Source of the DNA: Toxonevra muliebris
Lineage: Eukaryota; Arthropoda; Insecta; Diptera; Pallopteridae
Reading direction: 5' to 3'
Length of the DNA stretch: 64,000 bases
NCBI GenBank assembly: GCA_963691655.1
Contig: CAVNUY010000012.1
Span: forward strand, 1 to 64,000
Position numbers and translations under genes: made by a program
Shown here: positions 22,431 through 34,384 of the stretch, piece after piece
Layout of the letters: each line of letters opens with the position of its first letter
How positions within the stretch are numbered: the first letter of the stretch is position 1
The notes under the pieces: generated by a model
Seen by the model: only the letters and a program-made list of their open reading frames with translations
Database searches by the model: none
Told to the model about the DNA's origin: nothing

Positions 22431-23513
22431 ATTTGACTTTTACTATAAAATGCATAACCGTTAGGGTCCCTGAAAAAAAACAGAACTTCAATAAAAAAAA
22501 ATGCTTAACTTCGCCAACACATTGGAAGGCCCATTGAGGCAGCCATCACTCTATTTAAATGAATGGACAAGAGAAAATATATTTATTTTTTTAATTAATA
22601 GGCAGACCTAAAGAAAAAATAAACACACAATTTGTGGTCAGCACTTTCTGCTATCACACGATTGTTTATAGTTATTTTTATGTGTACAAAGTGTTGTTTT
22701 GTGACGAAAAATTATCGCGCATATTAAGTTTTTTATAAAAATCTAAAAAAATGTGTATCTAAGTATCCTCATATACTGTCGTATAATCATAATTTTGTAT
22801 GAAAAAAGGAATTTATGACACATGAGAGGATACGACACCAAATAAGACTCCTCGTGAATTGCCCAAACATATCTTTATTTTTTTGGGTTAAACCCGCAAG
22901 GCCGCCTCAGGACAGCCTTTCGTTTTTCTCACCTAACTGCTAAACTCAAAAACTAATCAAAAAATAGGCTTCATATTAATTTTTCTTTCATCAATATTAA
23001 CTGGAAACAAAAATTCTGGTGTTTTATTATTATTTCAACCTTGCGCGTTAGGGGGTTAAGTGTTTGGGCTCTCATATATTCTTTTTTCCTTTCGGTACGA
23101 AAACTCAATGAATTTTTGGTACCTAACATAAACCATTTGGGTAAGAATTATAAAGCATTCCGAAAGTTCATCATAATTGCATAACGCTTTCATATTTTAA
23201 TAGTACTTCTAAATTAATAAAAAAGCGAACTTTAAATGTAAAAAAAGACGTTTCGAATGAAAAACTTCATCTCCCAAAGAAGTAGTATCGCATGCTGTTA
23301 TTATTCATACAGCTGCTCAAAATATGGAGTGCGACTCTACTTTTTGGACATGGGGTTTTCCAAACCCAAGACCAATACTCTAGAATTTTCTGTACATGAA
23401 AAAATACTGTTTTGTATTGGACACATAAACCGTGTTCTATTTTGATGATTAATTAGAATAAGTCAAAATACTTTATTAATTAATTTTTCTGACATGGTAA
23501 TGATGACATCAAG
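22431..23513. other. AT-rich DNA, no gene seen
   Basis: I found no gene, RNA or repeat with recognisable ends. A 62-codon open frame at 23257-23445 has no family resemblance. Confidence 0.4.
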
Positions 23514-24540
23514 CCATGATCGTGAAATTATCGTAAGCGCCAATTTTTCGAAAAATTTTTTTTTTTGATAGCAAATAAAATTGGTGCACCAGGCGCACTC
23601 TTCTACAAATAAATGTCAGAAGTGAATAATTGCCAAAAAAAATGAGTGTTGAATTTTATCGTTTCACATGTTTACATGTACGCGTGATTGTAGGATTATC
23701 GTAAGCGACACTTTGAATACAACCAGCTTTATCATGTGAAGCTTTAACAGTTTTTTTGAGCTAAAGAAATAACTGTTAATTGTTTTTTTTTTACTTTTAC
23801 GGAGTTACATTTGTCAACAGAAGTTCTATTTAATAAAAATTTTGCCAAAATTGTTAATTTTGTAAGAAACAAAAGTCATGAATCATGGCGCAAAGGTATG
23901 ATAACTTTAAATATTTATTAAATTGTTGCCAAAATGCAATATTTTACAAAAAAATGAACCAAAAAACGACAAATGCAATTTGTGTAAAAAGTTTAAGCAC
24001 TCGGACAGAGAAGAAGAACAGATTAGAAAGAAATGACTTACAAAATCATATTTTGGACAAAAATATTAAAAAAACGCTTTTTTTGATTGATCAAGCAAAG
24101 AAAAAAACTCAAAATTTTGAATTTTAATAAATAGTTTTTGAATAAGAATTCTATTTTAAATTACCTCCCCATTCATAGCATTTCTTTGTGACTACCGTAG
24201 ACACATTTTAATATGTATTTTAATTTTTAGCGATTCAAATAAAAAGTACAAAGATTCGACTGCGAACGAGACAAGTTGCAAAAATTAAAAATAAAAAATA
24301 TTTTATCGCAATCGCCTCAATACTACATCTATCACACCAAATTCATGATAGCGAAAAATATCGTAAGCACCATAACGCACAGATTTCAAAAACAAAAATT
24401 TTTTTTTCATAGTTCGATAAATAGATATAAATAATTTATCTTTGTATACGGTATTTTTTAAACCGTTTTAAAGAAAAACACAAAAAAGCGTCTCCTGAAA
24501 AATTATGAATTTTTCCCTTACGATAAATTGACGATAACGG
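23514..24540. mobile_element. Candidate TIR element with TATCGTAAG motifs
   Basis: The left end CCATGATCGTGAAATTATCG and the reverse complement of the right end, CCGTTATCGTCAATTTATCG, match at about 17 of 20 positions and the match continues inward. The TATCGTAAG motif recurs inside at about 23700 and 24360. The 1027 bp contain an 80-codon lysine-rich open frame (23885-24127) that I do not recognise. No target duplication was found, so the superfamily is unknown. Confidence 0.5.
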
Positions 24541-25580
24541 ATCGACATATAAGCAAATGAGCGAAATAGTTTCTGCCACTTTGTTTACAGTGACCTGTTA
24601 CTTGGCCTTGAGTCAATATTAGTTTATTACTTGTTTATTTTTTTTCTTTAAGGTAACTCAGACTGTAAACTGTTATATTAAAAAATTGCTTTTACTTTTT
24701 AATTATATAAATAAAAGTTGCGAGTAGACTTATATTTTGATAAATAAAAGTTAAAAGTACTTCATAACTTTTATTTTTAAAAGTTATGTTTAACAGTCTT
24801 TGGTAACATCTATTTTTAAAAGACTTTTATGTCATAAGAGTCAGTGAAGACTTTTTCATCATAAAAGTCGTTTTAAAGTCTTTCTGTTATAAAAGCCAGT
24901 TTACAATACCACATATGTATACTAGATGGCTTATTTGCTCTATACATTTTGCTAAAGTATTTCAGATCTTCATTGTGACAGCAGAAGATGAAAATAGGGT
25001 GCTAAAAACCAATTAAGATGAAAAAAAAATTTAAATTTGCGAAAACGCTACTCCGAAAACCGTGATTTTAAAGGATGTTTTACAATAGGTTTGGGATTTT
25101 ATATGGAAAAAGTAAAATATATATTGTATATAAAAGATTTTCAGATATCTACACCTACGTAAAAAATGCCGTTAAAGCGAATGGCGTGCCCGTGCTGAAC
25201 ACAAAGCCAACCTTAGCGCCTAAAGTGGCCATTTGGCACTTTTTTTTACTAATTTTCAAATTCACTCGTCAAGATTTTGAAGATAGCGGTAATTTTTTTA
25301 AAATTAAAGTACGTAGGATTGTAGGTAATTCAATTCAGTTTATTTAAAATACAAATCGAGTTATATTTGAACTAGTAAATTAACTTTTAGTGAACCCATG
25401 TCGAGTATAATCAAGTTCATCTTTGACAAATGTCGCAAAAAAATTGCAAAAAGCAAAGCAGACGTTGAAAAAATTACCTTAAATTAGTGAAACTTATCAA
25501 TTAAGAAGTAACTACTAAATTTTAACATTTTCTCCATACTTAATCGCTTGCGTCAAAATTGTTGATTTATATCACGATAG
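24541..25580. other. AT-rich DNA with AAAAGTCTTT-like motifs
   Basis: At 24665-24906 short inverted GTAAACTG motifs bracket repeated ATAAAAGT and AAAGTCTTT words. It may be a decayed MITE, but the ends are too short to call. A 90-codon frame at 25075-25347 has no recognisable content. Confidence 0.35.
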
Positions 25581-25581
25581 T

Positions 25582-26699
25582 TAGGTTCCAAAAAAGCATC
25601 GTGTTGTGCGAATTTATGTTATACCACACCACACAAATAAAAATATATTGTAAAAACAAATTATTTGGTCCTGATTCATAAATGGGATTCGAACTCACTA
25701 TTCCACAGCTCTTTTCTACATCCACTACTTATCTTCCCTTTTAACCAACTCACCCACACACCACTATGAAATACTGTGATCAAATTAGTAATATGTAGTT
25801 ACATATACTCATACGCATTCTTTTCTGCTTTGTGTTTGTGTGGTGGAAATCACAGCGAGCGAAGTAAAAAAATCGTTTGCTTTGATTCTAAGAAAACAAT
25901 AAATATTTACAATAACAAATGTAAGGGGAACAAATTTTTAATATAAAAATGCATTTCACAGGTAAACTATTAACTTTAGATGTATGCCACCACTGACTTT
26001 ATTTTAGAAAATGATAAGATCTATAATCTTTCTATACATAATTTTTATGTACCTCTTATAGTTTAAGCAGTATTTTGCATTAAGTAGCTAAATTTTATAA
26101 AAAAAACGGGCTTTGGTTCAAATAATGGTCTATTTGAAATTAACTTAAAATAAATATCGACTTAACTCGACAAATGTCCAAAGCAATTACATACTAAATT
26201 TCATGACAATCCGTTGCGAAATATAGAAACCTATTAGGGCTAAACATTTAACAGAACTCTATTTTATATATACATAGATTAAAGTTTTTATTTTTGGTTG
26301 TAAAATGTAAAAAAATAGAAAGTAAATAAATTCATTTTATATAAAAATTTTAATAATAAGCACTCAACAAAAAATTTATTGGAACATTTAAAGAAAAATT
26401 TTGAATTTAACAAGCAAAAATAACAATGAAACTAGAGTGAACTGGAATTTGATAAATTTAACAAATAAAAATTAGGGTTGTAGTCAAATAGCTTATTAAC
26501 ACATTTAAAAAGTGATTTAAATTTCTAAATTTTTTGCACTAATCGTGTTAAACGGGGGATTCAGCTATTCGCAAATCATGTTGGAAGGAATTCGTGCTAT
26601 AGTAGCATCGTGTTATATGGGGATTTCCGCTATTAACAAATCGTTTTTGGGGCGAAATCGTGCTCTACGAGTGCCGTGTTATACGTGGGAAACCTGTAC
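25582..26699. mobile_element. Candidate pogo-like element around a family B copy
   Basis: The right end carries several degenerate CGTGTTATA-type units and closes with GTTATACGTGGGAAACCTG. Its reverse complement begins CAGGTTTCCC. The left end near 25582 reads TAGGTTCCAAAAAAGCATCG then TGTTGTGCG, a decayed match. Such repeated ACACGRT units behind CAGG ends resemble pogo/Tigger termini. The interior is occupied by family B (25655-26281). No transposase was found. Boundaries are uncertain, especially on the left. Confidence 0.4.
25655..26281 (+). repeat. Family B copy
   Basis: Colinear with 8280-8920: a reversed B-box-like module (GGGATTCGAACTCAC), GCATTCTTTTCTGCTTTGTG, AACTATTAACTTTAGATG, AAATTTCATGACAATCCG and TTTATATATACATAGATT. 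It is a 5'-shortened copy of the family, without coding sequence. Confidence 0.75.
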
Positions 26700-27236
26700 A
26701 TAAAGTTTACGTAATTCGCCGATTATAGCCTTATCAAATCGCGATAACTCCATTTCTGTTTATCGCATCGAGTAAAATGAATAACAAAGGTATTGAAAAT
26801 CTCTATATTTGTGTATTAATAATTGTAAAAATTGTTTCAGAAACGAATTTGTTATTAACAATTAAATAATTGAAATTCAGTTTACTATTCGTTCGCGATA
26901 GAATAAAAAATAAAAAAAAATACTATCGAATTCCTCGGAAATTTCCTATAGAAAGCATATTTTTTCAGAGTGGTAAATTCATATGGGCTATATAAAATTC
27001 ATTAATTGCGACGGAAGAATGAGCTTCGCGACGCGTAATGTGGCATTGCGCGAATTCAGAATCCATTCAATACAACGCATCGCTACGTTGCAGGGGCTAG
27101 GAGGTAAATACAATGAAAATATAAGATTCGATTATTCTTATTTCAATAAACTACTTGAAACATTACAAGTATTATCTATCCTTGAAGTAGACTATCATCT
27201 TGTTTGCCCTTCCGGAAAATAAACAAGTTTTTCTAA
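26700..27236 (+). other. Unassigned DNA with a 79-codon open frame
   Basis: An ATG-initiated frame at 26983-27222 (79 residues, with ALREFRIHSIQRIATLQGLG) looks more protein-like than most frames in the window, but I do not recognise a family. It could be the end of a decayed gene. Nothing else is seen. Confidence 0.3.
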
Positions 27237-27817
27237 GGGCCAATTTCACAGTATACATTTAAATTTAATTTAACCTTTAATTATGAAGGTGAATTTTTTA
27301 CCTTTTAACTTTACTAAAAAATTTAGTAAAAAAAAGTTTTTTGATAACTATTTGTTGTTTGAAAACAAGCCTTCTTAATTAAAATAAATCTAAAATTTTA
27401 AATTTTTTTTTTTAAGTTCAACAAAACTGACACTTTATTTCACCTCCACAGTTAAAGGTTAAGTTAATTGTAAATTAAAAATTAAATGCAATTTAACTTT
27501 TTGGGGTTTTCACAGTGTCTGCATTTAGATATTAAGTATTTATGGCAACACTGCGGTTTACGCCATGAAGTTGGTTGTCGTTACACCTTTGCGAATACAG
27601 TAATATCTCAATTTATGTTTCTCTACTAATATTGTCTTGTTTTACATCTTCAAAAAAATTGCACTATATTTTTATTTCGGCTCTGAAATTACTCAATTTA
27701 TACTATAAATAATTGTTTTCTCCATAATATGTCACTTCCGAAGTTTTTCGCCCTCAATTAAGATTAAATGTTTTACCGTCAAATATTTGTGTATCGAATC
27801 ACTTAATTTGGGGGTCA

Positions 27818-27887
27818 CCCCCGTGGCCTGGTGAATGAGTGCTAGACTGGAGTTCCAGCTGCCTCAGGTTCGATTCCCATATGGGGT
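27818..27887 (+). other. tRNA-like sequence inside the Harbinger
   Basis: A TGGCCTGGTGAATGAG A-box-like start and GGTTCGATTCC, a standard B-box, are spaced as in a tRNA. Outer CCCCGTG and TATGGGG can pair over 7 bp with two wobbles, and CTGGA/TCCAG forms a middle hairpin. The D and T arms do not fold well, so it is a tRNA pseudogene or SINE head, not a working tRNA. Confidence 0.45.
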
Positions 27888-28043
27888 TAAATTCTTTAAA
27901 AAAAAGTCCAAATGGATTGTTCTAATTAAATGAGTCATTTCCTTGACTTAGTTCTTAAATGCTCGAAGGACCAATAATTTGGGGTAATACTGTAAACAAA
28001 AAGAAATAGATTGTTGGCATGAAATAATTAAACCAAACTTAAA

Positions 28044-28891
28044 ATGGATAATTTGACGTCGCGGACGAAAAACTTTTCTACAGAAGAAATTAATCTTCTC
28101 CTTGATTTGGCCAAAAATAACGTGGCTATAATAGAGTGCAAAAAATTCAACAAATTTAGCTCTGACCAGAAGGACAAAGCTTGGAAGCAAATAGAGGATG
28201 AGTACAATTGTTCAAGTGAAAAAATATTTAAATTTGAAGTCCGACTTAAAAAACGCGCCGCCATAAATAAAAGATCGCTGTATGGGACAGGAGGTGGTCC
28301 TCCACAGAAGCTGGAGCGCCACGAATTCGATTAAAAATTGTATGATATTGTTTCCGAAAAGAAAATAAATGTCCTTGCTTCACTTTACGAAAGCGACTGC
28401 ATGATCTCAAATGAAGGCAATAGAGAGTTTAATGCAGACATAGTTTAAGAAGTTATACCAAATTAAAACGCAATAAAAATACGGTGTACCATATATGATG
28501 CTCTTATTTGCATTTAGAATTGGATCTATTCAAAATTTTATAGTTAAGTTTTGCTTATAATTGTGTATTATATTTTGGTTGCAGTTTTGGAATCAGTTTT
28601 TATTGAACCTGATGTCAAGCAATGGTCGAAGTACACTCCATGTCAGCTGAAAACACCCAAAAATGAGAGGTTGAAAGTTAAGAAAAATAAACCGCAGTGA
28701 GTTGGACAAAGCTGGCTGAAATAAAAGCAAAGTGGACAGAGGCAAAGTTAAAACATGAAATTGAAAGTACAAAAGCGGAGCATGAACAATGGGTTCTATT
28801 AACTCGAGAAATGCATGAACTGGAGAAAAAGTTAATGGAAGAAAAGCACGAATTAGAAATGGCTATCCTGAGAAAAAAGCTGGATTGTTGA
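28044..28891 (+). pseudogene. Harbinger Myb/SANT-like DNA-binding protein gene
   Basis: Residues 1-96 (28044-28334) start MDNLTSRTKNFSTEEINLLL and contain KAWKQIEDEYNC and a basic FEVRLKKRAA stretch: the trihelix/MADF-like domain of proteins that Harbinger elements encode to bind DNA and help import the transposase. An in-frame TAA follows at 28332-28334, but the frame continues with KLYDIVSEKKINVLASL. After a probable intron whose acceptor is near 28584 (TTGCAG), a C-terminal coiled coil rich in Glu and Lys (TKLAEIKAKWTEAKLKHEIE, to 28889) ends the protein. One stop and one frameshift make it a pseudogene. Confidence 0.75.
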
Positions 28892-29899
28892 TTGAGAAAT
28901 TAAAATTAAATAACACAGTCCAGCAGTGATTTTGTGACACAGTAACCATAATAGAGAAAATGTTTTGCTGAACATTTTCCATGTCACCATGAGCAATGTC
29001 ACCACATTTAATAGGTTAGTAAATAAACTTCAAGAATTATAGTTTTGATGTCTGAGACAAAGTTGCATCTTAAAATGATAATATCGTTTTACTTGAATCA
29101 TCATACTTTGTAAATAATTAAGAACTTTGTTTTAAAAATCTACTAAAAGGTTCACAATTATCAATCAGTAAAAAAAAGTTCTTTACAATGAGCAACGTTA
29201 CTTGAGACAACAAAACTATAATCCTTGAACTTTACTTTTACCATGTTTACTATGACAAAAAATACCTGGTGAACCAAATTTCAAAAGCAATTGATACATC
29301 GTTGCGTATCTAACTGAATTGAACTGAAATAAATTTCAAAAATTATGATAAGGCAAATACCATTCGTATTCAATCTGTGAAGAAGAAAATATTTTTTTCA
29401 GAGAATGCTTTTACTAAAATATTATAATTATCGAAAAATAATATTTAACATTTATTGTTGACAATCGACAACAATTTTATAATTCTTTATAAACAAAGTA
29501 GAATATCTCCGCGTCTTACTTTTGGCATTTTTTCTGTAATTATAATATTTTAGCAAATAGGTATATGTATCAGAAATAAATAAAAGTAAGAACTTTTTTA
29601 ATGTCAACCATCATAACAAATAAAAAAAAAATCTCGGATTGAATATAAATGATATCAGCTTTATTATAATCAAAAATGGTGTAAAAAAATATGTATTATT
29701 ATATTTACATATAGTTTCAACTAAAAATATTGAATTTCATGTCTTGCTTTTGTTTTATAAAATACTTTTTTCATATTAAATGAAGTCATTTATGTTGCTT
29801 TAAAAATAAATTCTTTGTTTACTATTATTTTTGTTTTAAATAAATGAATACACTATAGCATAAGTTTTCATAATAGTTATTAATAATCTCTCTTCTAAT

Positions 29900-30492
29900 G
29901 TCGTTAGAACTATTTCTTTCATTTGAAACAACACTGGATACTCTCGATACAATGAATAGAATCCTGTACGTCTTGTGGAACATCAGGTGTTTCATTATAA
30001 TTTTTAAGGCAGCAAATGTTGTGCAAAACGGCTGTCGCTACAATAATAGCTTCAACTTTTTCCACGCGTACTCGAATACCTACAGAAAGCATGGGAAATC
30101 GACGCTTCCAAACACCATACTGTCGTTCAACACAATTTCTTGTCCTGATCTGCGATTCGTTGTACAGACTCTCAGCAAGTGAAATAACACGTAATATGGG
30201 CGTCATTATCCTTGTGTTACACGGATAGCCGCTGTCAGCAACAACCAATGAGTTTTTAAATTCTCCTGCCTCAAATTGGGAGAAAATTAGAGAGTTTCTT
30301 AATATGGTTGGATCATGAGTCGATCCCAACGAGTGACAGTGTCTAAAATGTTTAAATATACATCACTCAAAGTTTGCACATTGAAAAAATAATTTTCTGT
30401 TTCGATATAGTTCAGCATCATCATCACCTTCAAATACATATACATAAGTAAAATAAGCATAAATAAGTAAGTAGGTAGGTAGGTTCGAACAA

Positions 30493-30526
<34 letters not shown>

Positions 30527-31060
30527 ATATACGAACAATAAAAATATTTCTACTATAATTGCGAAATTATATAAGTATGTACGATATAACTTACCTGGCG
30601 AAATTATTTTGACGTGAGTGCAATCCATAGATGCAACTACCCTTGGAATAGCATAGAAGGATTTTTGTAGCTGTCTTTGATCGGAGAACTTGACAAATTT
30701 CGGCCCTAAAAGCACTACGCAATGCCAAACTTTTTTAATTACCTTGGAGGCAGTGCTATTGGATACTCAACATAAGTCACCACCAGTACGCTGCATGCAT
30801 CCCATAGCGTAAAAATGCAATGTAAATAACAGCATTTCATCTGTAAGCTTATGTATTCAATTCATGCTAAACTTACCAGGTAGTTTTATGTTGAATTTGA
30901 TCCCTAATCATTTGAAGCACCATCCATGCAGACTCCTTGCACATGCGAAATCAATCGCGAAAATCTTTATCTTCAAAGTTTTGGAAAAATTAGGACCGCT
31001 CTCTGATTATTCGCTTACGACGACTTATTACAACATTCAACAATATCTCACACTGATTAT
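29900..31060 (-). pseudogene. Harbinger DDE transposase (HARBI1-like)
   Basis: On the minus strand an N-terminal helical region (about 31050-30730) leads to LLGPKFVKFS and VVASMDCTHVKIISPG (about 30715-30600), which carries the first catalytic Asp. A GTAAGT donor follows at 30597 and the intron holds an (AT)n run at 30490-30520. After the intron, GDDDAELYRNRK, then in the next frame GSTHDPTILRNS, SLVVADSGYPC and RTRNCVERQYGVWKRRFPML (29919-30329) give the remaining DDE/HARBI1 blocks, including the final catalytic Glu in NCVERQ. VATAVLHNICC closes the domain. At least two frameshifts disrupt it. It would have cut and joined the Harbinger ends. Confidence 0.85.
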
Positions 31061-31303
31061 CGCCCTCGTCCGAATCGATTTCCACAATTTTGAATTTTCT
31101 TTTTCACATACACTTTTTTGTTTGAAATTTCACAATCAGTTTTTTACTTTTTTTCTACACAGGGTTGCATGTGCTTCATTTAAATGCCCATAATTGGCCA
31201 TTAAAATTGCAATTAAATTTAAATTAACTTCGAACTATAAAAATGAATTTCAGAAATTAAGTATCAATTGCAATTTAAATGACCACTGTGAAATTGGGCC
31301 TAA

Positions 31304-33237
31304 GTCAATTCCAGTTTTGATCTCCAAATTTGACCATTTTATGTTATTATTGCTAATGTAAAGATTTTTACGTTCTGCTTCGTTTTTTATCTTTTGCTTT
31401 CAGCGTTATTGTTATACACTACAGCCTGTATTTCAAACTATAATTTTTTTCTCTCAAATAGGTGTTCTCATATCTATTACACAGAAAGTACTTCTATATC
31501 TTTCCAAATTACTAACATATTTCATCTCAAAATATATACATATATATTTTTTTAAATTATACTTATGGTTATATAAGGTGGACATGGTTACTACTGGATG
31601 CAGTCAATTTTTTTACCGAATGTTCTTTAAGCCAATCTAAATCAGTGTGTCGAGTTTTATTGCATTTATGTACTTTAGTATTTTGCCAGATTTTTATACG
31701 AAATGTTTTATATGCCAATATAAATAAGTGTGTTTAGTTTTATTTAGTTTACTTCACCTGATATCACGCTTTGAAAATTTTACTTGTATGGTGGGGGTGG
31801 TCGTGGTTTCTAACCGATTTCGCCCATTTTACAAAGAAAGCATGTCGGGACGCTAATAATTCGATTTTGCATAAAATATAATTTTTGCCAGCTTTTGCTG
31901 TCAAATACCCTATAGTGCGACGGCATCATTTCTATAGGATGGGATTGGTTAGGCTAATTTTCGCGATCAAAATTGCGAATATCGCGATTTCTCCCTATAT
32001 GCAATCCTAACTAACTAATTTTTGAAAACCCTTGAAAATAGTATTTTAGAAATTGAAATGGATGGTTGTGTGAAATAATGTTATATGCGCCTATTAAATC
32101 AATAGGTGTTTAGAACTTTTTTCTTTGTTTAAATATGCACAATAGACATAGAACCAAAGTTTTTTTTTTAACAAACGAGACACCGGCCATGATATATAGT
32201 TCATCGCGATCCGCCTCAATGTCATAAATCATACATTAGCCTGATATTTTCAAACACTATTCATTCCATTTTAGCTATAATTTTGGAATTTCAAAATTAC
32301 AGCTATATTTCCAACAATATGAGCGCGGATGATCTGAATAAATTGATACCAAATTATTTCAATCTCGCCCAAGTGATTCTTTTATAAATAGGGTTGGGGT
32401 TCATGCCTGAAAATATTAACACGTTCGCTTCAAATTGTATCGAGGTGCAAAAACAGACACACAGGCGACTCTCTTAAAGTAATCGTAATATTTAAATTTT
32501 GATTATACACGTTTTTCCCAAGTTGTAACAATATCACATTCTATTAGTTATGTACACTGAATACTAAAGCATTAACTTCAGTTCTGTCGTGGATTTTGTG
32601 GACTATAGAATTGAATGCCGAAATTTGTATTATAGATTTGAATGCTATAGCATTCACTTCATATTAGATTCGTTCCCGTACTTTTTGGGTAAAGTCTGGT
32701 AAACTGAGAGTAAACGAAAAATACTCTCTCTGATACACAAAACTGCACAAAAGTACGGAAACGCACAAAACCACTTTTTTTGCACGAAACAAAACGTCAA
32801 ATTTTAACAACAGTGAAATTCAAAAAACAAAGTTTCTGTGATTTTTAAAAAAATAAAAATTGTTAAATCTTACAAGAAAATAAATAAATAATGAAAAAAT
32901 TAAACATTTTTAGCCTGTCTACTTTTGTAGAATCTTCTGGTTTGCAAGTTTTTTGAGTACTTTCTGGGCTGTTTTGGGCGAACGCGTTCACCCGCGTTGT
33001 AGTATGGGAACGAAGCTATTGTGACACCATGAAAATAAATGCTATAGAATTCACGTCCGCGAAAGTGTTAATGTCATAAAGTGCTTTTTTGTTTTGGCCG
33101 AAAGAGTGAAAGTCGTAATATCTTTTATTTTCGGCTAAATAAATATAAATTACAAAATAAATACACCAAAAATTAAATTAAATAAAAACGAACTTTTTTC
33201 TTCTCTTAAAATATTGCTGTCTTAAAAACACTCTCTG
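31304..33237. other. AT-rich DNA, no gene seen
   Basis: Apart from the candidate MITE at 32669-33014, I see nothing I can name. A perfect 16-bp palindrome GAATGCTATAGCATTC lies at 32639-32654. Confidence 0.4.
32669..33014. mobile_element. Candidate small MITE
   Basis: TTCGTTCCCGTACT at the left and AGTATGGGAACGAA at the right are inverted repeats with one mismatch in 14, enclosing 346 bp with no ORF. TAG precedes both repeats in inverted orientation. No convincing target duplication was found. Confidence 0.4.
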
Positions 33238-33832
33238 CGCGGTGCTTTTAAGAAGTAGTGGGGTGACTGGTCACCCCTGTTGCTTTTCTAAGGTTAAATG
33301 CGGAAAGCACTTATCGTCGCCTGAGAATTGATTTGGCGTATGTGTGTACAAATTCATATACCTATACGCCAAACCAATTCTCAGGCGAAGTTATGTAAAA
33401 TTTTCACATCTAATAAAATTTCAAATCGACAGGAAGAAAAACTTAAAGCGCGGAAAAAAGATGCAATTACAGCTGCGTATATGCGAACATATCGTGCCCG
33501 ATGCATTCAGTAAAAGAAAAATAATGCAACTACTATTTGGAGCAATTGCAAAATATTTTTGCTATCACAACAACAAATATATGCGATATGGAATAAAAAT
33601 TTGCATCTGCAATGATGTAAGACCATTTGCAATTTATAGTGATAATTTATATCTAATAAATTTTTAAGTTTATAAAAAAATTGTTTTAATTTGAATTATT
33701 TACCTGAGCATATAGATTATACATCAAATCCATATATATGGCTATACATATGTGAGCTTATGTATATTGGATTCAGGTGGCTTAACTGTTTACACATCAA
33801 ATATCTTGGGTGCCTTGCACGCATCCATTGTT
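33238..33832 (+). repeat. Family A copy 2
   Basis: Colinear with 9998-10605 from GCGGTGCTTTTAAGAAGTAG to GCACGCATCCATTGTTTTT, with mostly single-base changes. It lacks the left half found in copies 1 and 3. It retains the empty site of hAT-5 (TAGATTATACATCAAATC). Confidence 0.85.
33315..33390. repeat. Hairpin in family A copy 2
   Basis: Same 76-bp structure as 10066-10141. The right arm has two substitutions (AAACCAATT, GCGAAG), so 25 of 27 base pairs remain. Confidence 0.9.
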
Positions 33833-34384
33833 TTTTATACGTAAATACAGGTAGACCTCGCTTAACAGGGGATTTAGTTCCTGCTTAGTTAGAAGTTATG
33901 GTAAACGATATAAGGAACCAGTGCAAAAAGGAGGGGTTACGTTTCAAGATCTTGAAAACACCCAAAAATAGATTTTTTGTTTGATTTTTCAGACATTTTT
34001 TAACTGAAATTATAGTTATACATACATAAGAAAATAAACAAAAACATCCATCCCCTAAACTTTGAAATTTTTCTCCTGTTTCTCTTGTTTTTGTAAAGGA
34101 TAAAACTAATTTGCCAGCGTATGGTGCTTCTAGATAAGATTTTTTCTGCAATCACTAAAAAATTTATTTTCCAGGCAAAAAACCGAGCCTAGTGACCTAA
34201 ATAAATAGATAGGTGTTGCACTGAGCGTGGTAGCAATGTGCTTTAATTCATGTGTCTTCTAAATTTGTATCTTAAATTTTTTTTAAATGGTTTGGTTTGG
34301 TGCAAGAAAAACATTTTAATTTGGGATCTGGTTCTGTAATTGAAAAGTACAGTAAATTTCCTATTTAACTCAACATGTTTAATA

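Larger units (their letters stand above)
27237..31300 (+). mobile_element. Harbinger/PIF transposon, two-gene, decayed
   Basis: Inverted ends GGGCCAATTTCACAGT (27237-27252) and its near-exact reverse complement (31285-31300) are flanked by TAA at 27234-27236 and 31301-31303, the 3-bp duplication expected of Harbinger elements. A Myb/SANT-like gene lies on the plus strand (28044-28891) and a DDE transposase gene on the minus strand (about 29900-31060), the normal two-gene content of this superfamily. The element is 4064 bp. Frameshifts and stops in both genes show it is inactive. The left part contains a second, partial copy of the end sequence near 27510. Confidence 0.93.

Noticed and set aside
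24665..24906. GTAAACTG inverted pair with AAAAGTCTTT words
   Set aside because: The inverted match is only 8 bp and the flanks show no duplication; low complexity can explain it.
27541..27554. TATGGCAACACTG, resembling a hAT right end
   Set aside because: No matching left end or octamer duplication could be found.
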